DNA from: Vogesella indigofera
GTDB taxonomy: Bacteria; Pseudomonadota; Gammaproteobacteria; Burkholderiales; Chromobacteriaceae
Length of the DNA stretch: 64,000 bases
Reading direction: 5' to 3'
NCBI RefSeq assembly: GCF_028548395.1
Contig: NZ_JAQQLA010000011.1
Coordinates: 1 to 64,000, forward strand
A program made the position numbers and the translations under genes. Each line of letters begins with the position of its first letter. Position 1 is the stretch's first letter. The notes below the pieces were generated by a model that ran no database searches, had not been told where the DNA came from, and saw only the letters and a program-made list of their open reading frames with translations. Of the stretch, positions 29,876 to 38,747 are shown one piece after another.

Positions 29876-30652
29876 ATGACCAAGCGAAACACGCAGCAAC
29901 GCCGCCATGCCATCGTTGCCCTGGTGCAGGAGCGCGGTGAAGTCAGTGTCGACGAGCTGACCAAACGCTTCTCCACCTCCGAAGTGACCATCCGCAAGGA
30001 TCTGGCGCTGCTGGAAACCGGCGGCCTGCTGCTGCGCCGTTACGGTGGTGCGATCTCGCTGCCCACCGAAATGGTAGCCGAAGCGGACCCGGCCAGGGTT
30101 TCGCAACGAAAGCTGGCGATTGCCCGTGCCGCCGCCGAACGCATTCGCGATCACAACCGCGTCATCATCGACAGCGGCACCACCACCAGTGCGATGATCC
30201 CGCTGCTGGGCAACAAGCGTGGCCTGATCGTGATGACCAACTCGCTGAACGTGGCCGGTGCGCTGCGCGAGCTGGAGAACGAACCCACGCTGCTGATGAC
30301 CGGCGGCACCTGGGACCCGCATTCCGAATCGTTTCAGGGCCAGATCGCCGAGCAGGTACTGCGCTCTTACGACTTCGACCAGCTGTTCATCGGTGCCGAC
30401 GGTATCGATCTGGAGCGTGGCACCACCACCTTCAACGAGCTGGTCGGTTTGTCCCGCGTGATGGCCGAGGTGTCGCGCGAAGTGGTGGTGATGGTGGAGT
30501 CCGACAAGATCGGCCGCCGCATCCCCAATCTGGAGTTGCCATGGGCGCGCATCCAGACCCTGGTTACCGACGACGCCCTGGCCCCGGCGGCCAGGGACAT
30601 GATTCAGGCCAAAGGGGTGACGCTGATCTGCGCTCCCTTTGCACACCGCTAG
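29876..30652 (+). CDS. glmR: DeoR-family regulator of amino-sugar synthesis (GlmR-like)
   Basis: 258 residues. N-terminal DeoR helix-turn-helix (RRHAIVALVQERGEVSVDELTKRFSTSEVTIRKDLALLE) followed by the sugar-phosphate sensor domain (VIIDSGTTTSAMIPLL, IVMTNSLNVAGAL, GGTWDPHSESFQG, DQLFIGADGID). Position between glmU and glmS matches Pseudomonas GlmR, which responds to GlcN-6-P and controls glmS. The effector here is inferred from context. ATG 29876 begins the family-typical MTKRNTQQRR start. Confidence 0.82.
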   Translation: MTKRNTQQRRHAIVALVQERGEVSVDELTKRFSTSEVTIRKDLALLETGGLLLRRYGGAISLPTEMVAEADPARVSQRKLAIARAAAERIRDHNRVIIDSGTTTSAMIPLLGNKRGLIVMTNSLNVAGALRELENEPTLLMTGGTWDPHSESFQGQIAEQVLRSYDFDQLFIGADGIDLERGTTTFNELVGLSRVMAEVSREVVVMVESDKIGRRIPNLELPWARIQTLVTDDALAPAARDMIQAKGVTLICAPFAHR

Positions 30653-30667
30653 TTCAAGGAGAGAAGT

Positions 30668-32497
<1,830 letters not shown>

Positions 32498-32551
32498 AAA
32501 TGCTTGAATTTACAAGGCAATGGCAAATTAAATCCGCCAGCGTCTGAGCAA

Positions 32552-32585
32552 AGCGAAGGGGCCGTTGTGGCCCCTTCGCTTTTTC
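32552..32585 (+). terminator. Terminator of glmS
   Basis: AGCGAAGGGGCC / GGCCCCTTCGCT, a 12-bp perfect stem with a five-base loop, followed by TTTTT. Confidence 0.92.
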
Positions 32586-32958
32586 TATGCAGCGTTTGGG
32601 GCGGCGTTGCCAAGGGGGGCTGACGCGGTGGAATGGGTGCTTCAGCCCGATGAAGTGCGGCCTTGCCCGGCAGGTCTAAGTGCTGCCCGCTTTGCACAAA
32701 AACTCGGACATGCTTACTTCCGTCTTGTTTAGGCTGGAAGAGGCGGAAGAGAACAAGAGGACAACATACAGGCTTGTTCGGCTGGCCGCGGCCTCGGCCC
32801 CAAGGTTGGCCGCAATTGCTAAACATGTTGCGGCCAACCTTGTCCTGGCGCTGTGGCCATGGTGACGATGGGGAAGGCCCGCTGCCGGCCATGACCGCAA
32901 TATTGTTGTGTCATGATGTGTTCTAATAAGTTTTTTCGGCAGTGAGGAGGGCTTCAGC
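32586..32958. other. Intergenic region between glmS terminator and GGDEF gene
   Basis: About 370 bases without a gene. Apart from the inverted repeat pair at 32804-32839 and a good ribosome site (GAGGAGG near 32944), I see nothing recognisable here. Confidence 0.6.
32802..32841. repeat. Inverted pair of GGTTGGCCGCA repeats (stem-loop)
   Basis: Exact plus-strand (32804-32814) and minus-strand (32829-32839) cores form a stem of CAAGGTTGGCCGCAA with TTGCGGCCAACCTTG around an 11-base AT-rich loop. No T tract follows, so a terminator role is uncertain. Confidence 0.9.
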
Positions 32959-34680
32959 ATGCAGATACTGGCCGTGGTGACGGTGCTGGCGGTGGCAGCC
33001 TGGGCGCTTTGGTGCGGCAGGCAGCTGCGGCGTTACCGGCGCTGGCTGGACGGCGCCGCCGATCCGGTGCTGCTGGTCGAGCGCAACGGCCGCATCCGCT
33101 TTGCCAACCGCCAGCTGTGCCAGCTGCTGGACTTGCCGGCGGCCGAGGTGCGGGGGCTGCGGCTGGAGCAGATCGTGTTGCCGGACAGCGACGGCTACGG
33201 CCCGGTGTGGGCGACGCTGTTTTCCCGCCACTCGCGCTTTGTCGGCAGCCTGGGCCTGCGTCAGGTGCGCTACCGCGCCGGGCTGGAGCGTATGGTGATC
33301 GATGCCGCCGCCTTGCCGGAGGACGCGCTGGTGCTGCTGACGCTGCGGCCGCCGTCGCGGCAGAACACCGACCAGCCGCATCACTATCTGGCGCAAAAGC
33401 TGCTGCAAACGGCGGAAGCCGACGCCGGCATCGGCTCGTGGGTGCTGCAGATGGCCTCCGGCCGGCTGGACTGGAGCCGCGAGGTGCACCGCATTTTCGG
33501 CACCGATCCGGCGACCTTCCGCGCCACCGAGAGCGCCTATTTCGAACGCGTGCATCCGGATGACCGGGCGCGGGTGCGCGCGGAGCTGGACGCCAAGATG
33601 GCGCTGCTGCAACCCTTCGACATCGAATACCGCATCATCCGCCCGGATGGCGACATCCGCGACCTGCTGGAGCGCAACCATATCCACTGCCTGCCGGACG
33701 GCACCGTCGACCATCTGTGGGGCACGGTGATCGACATGACCCAGCACAAGCAGCTGCAGCGCCAGCTGCAACTGGCGCAGCTGGCGGTCGAGCACAGCTC
33801 CGAGGCGGTGGCGATTGCCGATGGCGCCATGCGCTGGCTGTATGTCAATCCGGCGCTGTGCCGCATCGCCGGGCGCGACGAGGCGGCGCTGCTGGCGGCT
33901 GCGCCGTCGTTCCTGCTGCCGGGCGCGGATACCGCCTTGCGCGGCAAGGAGCTGCTGGGCCTGCTCGGCGAGCGCCACCACTGGCAGGGCGAATTGCGCA
34001 TCGCCCGCCCCGGCAGCATGCCCTTGCCGGTGCTGGCGTCGGTATCGCGCGTGCAGAACGCCGGCGGCGGTGCGGAAATGGTGTGGGTGTTTACCGACAT
34101 CAGTCGCATCAAGGAGTCGGAGCGCCAATTGCAGAGCCTGGCCTTTTTCGACGGCCTGACCGGGCTGGCCAACCGCACGCTGTTCAACGAGCAGCTGGAG
34201 CGGGCGCTGCAGGCCAGCCGCGCGGCCGGCACGCCGCTGGCGCTGGTGTTTGTCGACCTGAACGGCTTCAAGCAGGTCAACGACCGGCTGGGGCATCAGG
34301 CCGGCGACGAAGTGTTGTGCCGCATCGCCACGCGGCTGAGCCGTGCGGTGCGCAGCGGTGACCTGGTCGGGCGCTGGGGCGGCGACGAATTTGCCATCCT
34401 GCTGCCGGCCTGCGGCGACGCGGCGGCGCTGGCCGCCCTGCTGCAGCGCCTGCAGCAGGCAGTGAACCTGCATTGTCCGCAGCCGGACGGGACGCTGCTG
34501 GCGGTCGGCGCCAGCTTCGGCGTCGCCTGTTGCCACGGCGATGCGCTGACGGCCACGGTGCTGTTGGCGCAGGCCGATCAGGCGATGTACCGCGCCAAGT
34601 CGCAGGGCGGCGGTGTGGTGTGGCTGCACGACGGGCAGGGGTTGCAGCCGTTTGCCGTGGCCACCGCCCGCCCGGCCTGA
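32959..34680 (+). CDS. Membrane-anchored PAS-PAS-PAS-GGDEF diguanylate cyclase
   Basis: 573 residues. One N-terminal membrane helix (2-20), then PAS-like domains at about 32-140, 155-265 (PAS_3-type, FERVHPDDRARVRAELDA) and 272-380, and a GGDEF domain (about 395-560). The active motif RWGGDEFAILLP is intact, and RSGD lies five residues before it, matching the inhibitory I-site (RxxD). It should make c-di-GMP under product inhibition. The signal sensed is unknown. ATG 32959 has GAGGAGG upstream. Confidence 0.9.
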   Translation: MQILAVVTVLAVAAWALWCGRQLRRYRRWLDGAADPVLLVERNGRIRFANRQLCQLLDLPAAEVRGLRLEQIVLPDSDGYGPVWATLFSRHSRFVGSLGLRQVRYRAGLERMVIDAAALPEDALVLLTLRPPSRQNTDQPHHYLAQKLLQTAEADAGIGSWVLQMASGRLDWSREVHRIFGTDPATFRATESAYFERVHPDDRARVRAELDAKMALLQPFDIEYRIIRPDGDIRDLLERNHIHCLPDGTVDHLWGTVIDMTQHKQLQRQLQLAQLAVEHSSEAVAIADGAMRWLYVNPALCRIAGRDEAALLAAAPSFLLPGADTALRGKELLGLLGERHHWQGELRIARPGSMPLPVLASVSRVQNAGGGAEMVWVFTDISRIKESERQLQSLAFFDGLTGLANRTLFNEQLERALQASRAAGTPLALVFVDLNGFKQVNDRLGHQAGDEVLCRIATRLSRAVRSGDLVGRWGGDEFAILLPACGDAAALAALLQRLQQAVNLHCPQPDGTLLAVGASFGVACCHGDALTATVLLAQADQAMYRAKSQGGGVVWLHDGQGLQPFAVATARPA

Positions 34681-34750
34681 GCCGGCCTCCTTATGACAGA
34701 CGCGGGCGGGGCGGGTATGCTGTTGTCTCCTGTCCCGTGTGTGCGCCGCC

Positions 34751-36136
34751 ATGACCGTCAATCCCATTCTCAATAGCGATTCCTACAAGCTCAGTCACTG
34801 GGTGCAGTATCCGCCCGGCACCGACGGCATGTATTCCTACGTGGCCGCGCGTGGCGGTACCGCCTCGCACGTGCTGTTTTTCGGCCTGCAGGCGCTGCTG
34901 AAGGACTACCTCAGCCAGCGCATCACCATGGCGCATATCGCCGAGGCGGAGACGCTGGCCAGCTTGCATGGCCTGCCGTTCAACCGTGCCGGCTTCGAGC
35001 GCATTGTCAAAAAGCACCACGGCTACTGGCCGGTGCGCATCCGTGCGGTGGCCGAGGGCGAGCTGATCCCGACCGGGGTGCCGATGCTCACCATTGAATC
35101 CACCGACCCGGAGCTGTTCTGGGTGGTGTCCTTCCTGGAGACGGCGCTGCTGCGCGTGTGGTATCCGATCAGCGTGGCCACGCGCAGCTTCCGCGCCAAG
35201 GAAATCATCCGCCGCTATCTGTTGCAGACCGCCGACGACCTGTCCGGCCTGCCGTTCAAGCTGCACGATTTCGGCGCGCGCGGCGTGTCCAGCTACGAAA
35301 GCTCGGAAATTGGCGGCATGGCACACCTGGTCAACTTCATGGGCAGCGACACGCTGGCGGCACTGGTCGCCGCGCGCCGCCACTACCACGAGCCGTGCGC
35401 GGCGTTCTCGATTCCGGCGGCCGAGCACGCCACCATCACCGCCTGGGGCCGGCCGCAGGAGGGCGACGCCTTCGGCAACATGCTGACCCACTTCGCCAAA
35501 CCCGGCGCGCTGCTGGCGGTGGTCAGCGACAGCTACGACGTGTTCCACGCCGTCAGCGAGCTGTGGGGCGAGCGCCTGCGCCAGCAGGTGATAGCCAGCG
35601 GCGCCACGGTGGTGATCCGCCCCGACTCCGGCGAGCCGGTACAGGTGGTGGCCGAGGTGATCGACCGGCTGGCGGCCGCCTTCGGCACCACGCTGAACGG
35701 CAAGGGCTACCGCGTGCTGAACCATGTGCGCGTGATCCAGGGCGACGGTGTCAACCTCGCCAGCATCGACGCCATCCTGTCGCGGCTGGCCAAGCTCGGC
35801 TACAGCGCCGACAACGTCGCCTTCGGCATGGGCGCGGAGCTGCTGCAGAAGCTGGATCGCGACACCCACAAGATGGCGCTGAAGTGCTCGGCGATCAGTA
35901 TCGGCGGCCAGTGGCGCGACGTGTTCAAGGACCCGGTGACCGATCCCGGCAAGCGTTCGCTCGGCGGCCGCGTGGTGGCGGCGCGCGACAGCCGCGGCGC
36001 CTGGGGCGTCAACACCTTGGAGCGGGTGAGCGACGCCGACCTGCAGATGCGCGTGGTGTGGGAAAACGGCCAGCTGCTGCTGGACGAGGATTTCGCCACC
36101 ATTCGCGCCCGTGCCGCCGCGCATCTGGAGCACTGA
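34751..36136 (+). CDS. nadV: Nicotinamide phosphoribosyltransferase (NadV/NAMPT family)
   Basis: 461 residues. Family features: NPILNSDSYKLSHWVQYPPGT, YVAARGG, FGLQALLKDYL, LKLHDFGARGVSS-type segment (HDFGARGVSSYESSEIGG), FSIPAAEHATI, VVIRPDSGEP and IQGDGVNLASI. Converts nicotinamide and PRPP to NMN, a one-step salvage route to NAD. ATG 34751 gives the conserved N-terminus; GTG 34739 is possible. A small NTF2-like gene follows after one base. Confidence 0.92.
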   Translation: MTVNPILNSDSYKLSHWVQYPPGTDGMYSYVAARGGTASHVLFFGLQALLKDYLSQRITMAHIAEAETLASLHGLPFNRAGFERIVKKHHGYWPVRIRAVAEGELIPTGVPMLTIESTDPELFWVVSFLETALLRVWYPISVATRSFRAKEIIRRYLLQTADDLSGLPFKLHDFGARGVSSYESSEIGGMAHLVNFMGSDTLAALVAARRHYHEPCAAFSIPAAEHATITAWGRPQEGDAFGNMLTHFAKPGALLAVVSDSYDVFHAVSELWGERLRQQVIASGATVVIRPDSGEPVQVVAEVIDRLAAAFGTTLNGKGYRVLNHVRVIQGDGVNLASIDAILSRLAKLGYSADNVAFGMGAELLQKLDRDTHKMALKCSAISIGGQWRDVFKDPVTDPGKRSLGGRVVAARDSRGAWGVNTLERVSDADLQMRVVWENGQLLLDEDFATIRARAAAHLEH

Positions 36137-36137
36137 C

Positions 36138-36500
36138 ATGCCGAGCCCCGAACAAGTGGTCCAGGCGCAACTGGACGCCTACAACGCGCGCGATCTCGAC
36201 GCGCTGCTGGCCTGCTATGCCGCCGACGCCTGCATGTATGCCTACCCGGCGACGCTGGTGGCGCAGGGCCATGCCGCCATCCGCGAGCGCATGCGCCTGC
36301 GCTTTGCCGAGCCAGACCTGCATGCCGAGCTGCGCCGGCGCGTGGTGCTGGGCGAGCTGGTGATCGACGACGAGATCGTGACCCGCAATTTTCCCGAGGG
36401 TCGCGGCAGCATGAGTATGACCATGATCTACCGCGTGGCCGACGGCCGCATCGTCGATGCCTCGGTGATCGCCGGCACGCCGGTGCTGGACGAGCGCTGA
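36138..36500 (+). CDS. NTF2-like (SnoaL-type) small protein
   Basis: 120 residues with the NTF2-fold pattern VVQAQLDAYNARDLDALLACYAADACMYAYP then IRERMRLRFAEPDLHAEL and MIYRVADGRIVDASVI. Such domains bind or isomerise small molecules; no specific role can be assigned. It starts right after the nadV stop (TGACATG), so it is probably cotranscribed. The terminator-like repeat palindrome follows 26 bases downstream. Confidence 0.8.
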   Translation: MPSPEQVVQAQLDAYNARDLDALLACYAADACMYAYPATLVAQGHAAIRERMRLRFAEPDLHAELRRRVVLGELVIDDEIVTRNFPEGRGSMSMTMIYRVADGRIVDASVIAGTPVLDER

Positions 36501-36525
36501 TACCGGCGCAGGCCGAGGCGCGATA

Positions 36526-36557
36526 CAAAAAGGTTGGCCGCATGCGGCCAACCTTTA
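36526..36557. terminator. Perfect palindrome of two abutting GGTTGGCCGCA repeats, terminator-like
   Basis: GGTTGGCCGCA (36532-36542) abuts its exact reverse complement (36543-36553), flanked by AAAAA on the left and TTT on the right. It lies between the convergent NTF2-like and VC0807-like genes and would terminate both. Inverted pairs of uptake sequences serve this way in Neisseria. Confidence 0.88.
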
Positions 36558-36563
36558 TCATTT

Positions 36564-37193
36564 TCAGGCCGCTTGCAGCGACTGCTGCTGCAGGCGCCGG
36601 CGCCACAGCCAGGTGGCCGCCGCCAGCAGCGCCATGATGCCGTAGCTGAGCCACGGGCCGATGGCGACCGCGCGGGCGACCGGCCAGTGGAAAGCCAGCC
36701 AGATGCGGGCGGCGCATTCCGCCAGCAGGCCGCCGCCCCACAGCAGGGTCATGCCACGCAGCACGTTTTGCAGCGCCGGCAGCATTAGCCGGGCTTGCAG
36801 CTCATCCCGCTGCTGCGGCGACTGCCGCGCCGCCGCCGCCAGTGCCAGCCGGCCGAGCAGGGGCTGGCGCCACAGCAGGCTCAGCAGGAATGCCATCCCC
36901 ACCGCGCCGGTGACCAGCGATTCGCGCACCAGCAGCCAGCGGCTGTCGCCATCGCCCAGCATCGCCAGCAGCGACAGCGCAATGCCGGCCAGCACCAGAG
37001 CGCTCATCGCGTCCAGCCGGCGGTGGCGGTACAGCTCCCACAGGCTCCACAGCGTCGGCGGTAAGGCAGACCACAGCAGTGCGCCGCGCTCGCCCCAGCC
37101 GGCCACGGTGTGGTCATAGATCAGCCACGGCAGCAGCAGGTTGACGGCCAGATCCGCCACTAGCGATAGGCGCGTGCGCCAGTCAGGTCGCAT
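36564..37193 (-). CDS. Membrane protein, VC0807-like family
   Basis: 209 residues with five or six hydrophobic segments (LVADLAVNLLLPWLIYD, ALPPTLWSLWELY, ALVLAGIALSLLAML, AVGMAFLLSLLW, ALQNVLRGMTLLWGGGLL, AIGPWLSYGIMALLAAATWLW). The layout resembles the VC0807 family of unknown function. ATG 37193 overlaps the end of the isochorismatase-like gene by 11 bases; GTG 37199 is also possible. Confidence 0.6.
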   Translation of the reverse strand: MRPDWRTRLSLVADLAVNLLLPWLIYDHTVAGWGERGALLWSALPPTLWSLWELYRHRRLDAMSALVLAGIALSLLAMLGDGDSRWLLVRESLVTGAVGMAFLLSLLWRQPLLGRLALAAAARQSPQQRDELQARLMLPALQNVLRGMTLLWGGGLLAECAARIWLAFHWPVARAVAIGPWLSYGIMALLAAATWLWRRRLQQQSLQAA

Positions 37194-37728
37194 CGTCACC
37201 GCTTTGCAGCGCGGCCAGCGGCAGTACGCGGATGGCGTTGCCGGGCACGTCCATGTTCGCCCACAGCCAGTTCAGGTGCGCCACCAGCGTTTCGCCGCTG
37301 GCGTGCGGACGGTCCTTGCAGGTGTGGGCATCGGCCACCACGGTGACGGCGTAGCCGAGCGAGGCGGCGCGGCGCACGGTGGTGTCGACGCAGAAGTCGC
37401 TGGCGTAGCCGCCCACCCACAGGTTCTCGATCTCCTCGCTGTCCAGGTACTGGCGCAGGCTGGTGTCGAGAAAGCTGTCGCAGGCGGTTTTTTCGATCAC
37501 CGGGTCGCCCGGCAAGCGCTGCAGGCCGGGGTGCAGCTGCCATTCCTCGCTGCCGCGCGGCAGGTCGGCGGCATGGTGCTGGATGAACACCACGCGGTGG
37601 CCGCAGTCGCGGGCGTGGTCGATCAGCCGGTTGAGGTTGGCCAGGGTCTCGGCGCCGCGCGTGGCGCGCGGCTCCAGCTCGATCAGGCCATACTGGAAAT
37701 CGATGACCAGCAGTGCGGTAGCGGACAT
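37183..37728 (-). CDS. Isochorismatase-fold cysteine hydrolase
   Basis: 181 residues. The fold's Asp-Lys-Cys triad is visible: ALLVIDFQ (Asp), IEKTACDSF (Lys) and GGYASDFCVDTTVRRAASLGY (Cys). The family includes nicotinamidases, isochorismatases and ureidoacrylate hydrolases; the substrate cannot be told from sequence. ATG 37728 follows AAGGAG. A nicotinamidase role is possible given nadV nearby but would compete with it, so I do not assign it. Confidence 0.82.
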   Translation of the reverse strand: MSATALLVIDFQYGLIELEPRATRGAETLANLNRLIDHARDCGHRVVFIQHHAADLPRGSEEWQLHPGLQRLPGDPVIEKTACDSFLDTSLRQYLDSEEIENLWVGGYASDFCVDTTVRRAASLGYAVTVVADAHTCKDRPHASGETLVAHLNWLWANMDVPGNAIRVLPLAALQSGDDAT

Positions 37729-37760
37729 CAGGCAAGACTCCTTCGGCAACGGGGTGGCAA

Positions 37761-37771
37761 GGTTGGCCGCA
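37761..37771 (+). repeat. GGTTGGCCGCA repeat copy upstream of the isochorismatase-fold gene
   Basis: Exact core with AA flank, in the divergent gap before the EAL gene at 37891. Confidence 0.9.
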
Positions 37772-37890
37772 GGCTGGGCGGCCATCGCGCACAGTGTAGC
37801 CGCTGGCGGCGCGGTCCGGGATGTCATCGTGCTGTCGGCGGCGGCAGCGCCTTGCTATGCTGAGTTGATGGGCAACCCCGCGGCGGAGGC

Positions 37891-38676
37891 ATGATGGCAC
37901 GACTCGATAGTCAGCAGGCATTCGAACAGCACCTGCAGCGCGACACCGCACAGCGCTATGTCGCCCAGTTTGCCGGTTGCTGGCTGCAGAGCTGTTTCCA
38001 GCCGATCTTCTACCGCAGCGGCGGCGTGTTCGGCCACGAGGCGCTGCTGCGGGTGCACGACGCCGCCGGCGACAGCGTGCGCCCGGACCGTTTTCTTGCC
38101 GGCCTGCCGCTGTTGCAGCAGATCGACGCCGACCGCCTGGCGCGGGTGATCCACATCCGCAATTTCGCCGCCAGCGCCGAGCCGGGCTGCCTGACACTGA
38201 ACCTGCTGCCGCTGACGGTGGTGCACGAGGCCGGTTACGGCGGCAACTACGCGCTGATGCTGCAACGGCTGCAGCAACTGGGCATCGACAACGGCCGCGT
38301 GATCCTGGAGGTGGTGGAGTACGAGGTGGAAGAGGGCGACGGCGCGCTGTCGGCGGCGCTGCGCGCGGCGGCGACGGCCGGCTTCGGCATCGCGGTGGAC
38401 GATTTCGGCGCCATGGCCTCCGGCCACGGCCGGGTGCGCGCGCTGCGGCCGGACATCATCAAGATCGACCGCAGCCTGCTGCTGGACTACATGCAGGGCG
38501 ACAACGGCCAGCTGGCGGCGGTGCTGCAGCTGGGCTGGGAGGTCGGCAGCCGCATGCTGGTGGAGGGCATCGAGACCGAGGCGCAGTACCGCGCGATGTG
38601 CGGCCTCGGCGTCGAGCTGTACCAGGGCTTTTACCTCGGGCGGCCGGGCTTCCTGCCGGTGCGGCGCGAGCTGTGA
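37891..38676 (+). CDS. EAL-domain c-di-GMP phosphodiesterase
   Basis: 261 residues, essentially a lone EAL domain. Motifs: FGHEALLR, LTLNLLPL, VILEVVEYEVE, IAVDDFGAMASGHGR, DIIKIDRSLL, LVEGIETEAQ, YQGFYLGRP. Metal-binding and catalytic positions look intact, so it is probably active. There is no membrane segment. GGAGG at 37885-37889 fits ATG 37894 slightly better than ATG 37891. Confidence 0.88.
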   Translation: MMARLDSQQAFEQHLQRDTAQRYVAQFAGCWLQSCFQPIFYRSGGVFGHEALLRVHDAAGDSVRPDRFLAGLPLLQQIDADRLARVIHIRNFAASAEPGCLTLNLLPLTVVHEAGYGGNYALMLQRLQQLGIDNGRVILEVVEYEVEEGDGALSAALRAAATAGFGIAVDDFGAMASGHGRVRALRPDIIKIDRSLLLDYMQGDNGQLAAVLQLGWEVGSRMLVEGIETEAQYRAMCGLGVELYQGFYLGRPGFLPVRREL

Positions 38677-38686
38677 GCCAAGAATG

Positions 38687-38733
38687 AAAAAAGGTTGGCC
38701 GCAAGCCGGTAACGGGCTTGCGGCCAACCTTTT
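38687..38733. terminator. Inverted pair of GGTTGGCCGCA repeats between convergent genes, terminator-like
   Basis: Exact cores at 38693-38703 (+) and 38719-38729 (-) build a stem of AAAAGGTTGGCCGCAAGCC with its complement around a short GGTAAC loop. A-rich left and T-rich right flanks (38687-38692, 38729-38733) make it a bidirectional terminator for the EAL gene and the large oxidoreductase. Confidence 0.9.
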
Positions 38734-38747
38734 GCCGGGTTGACGCC

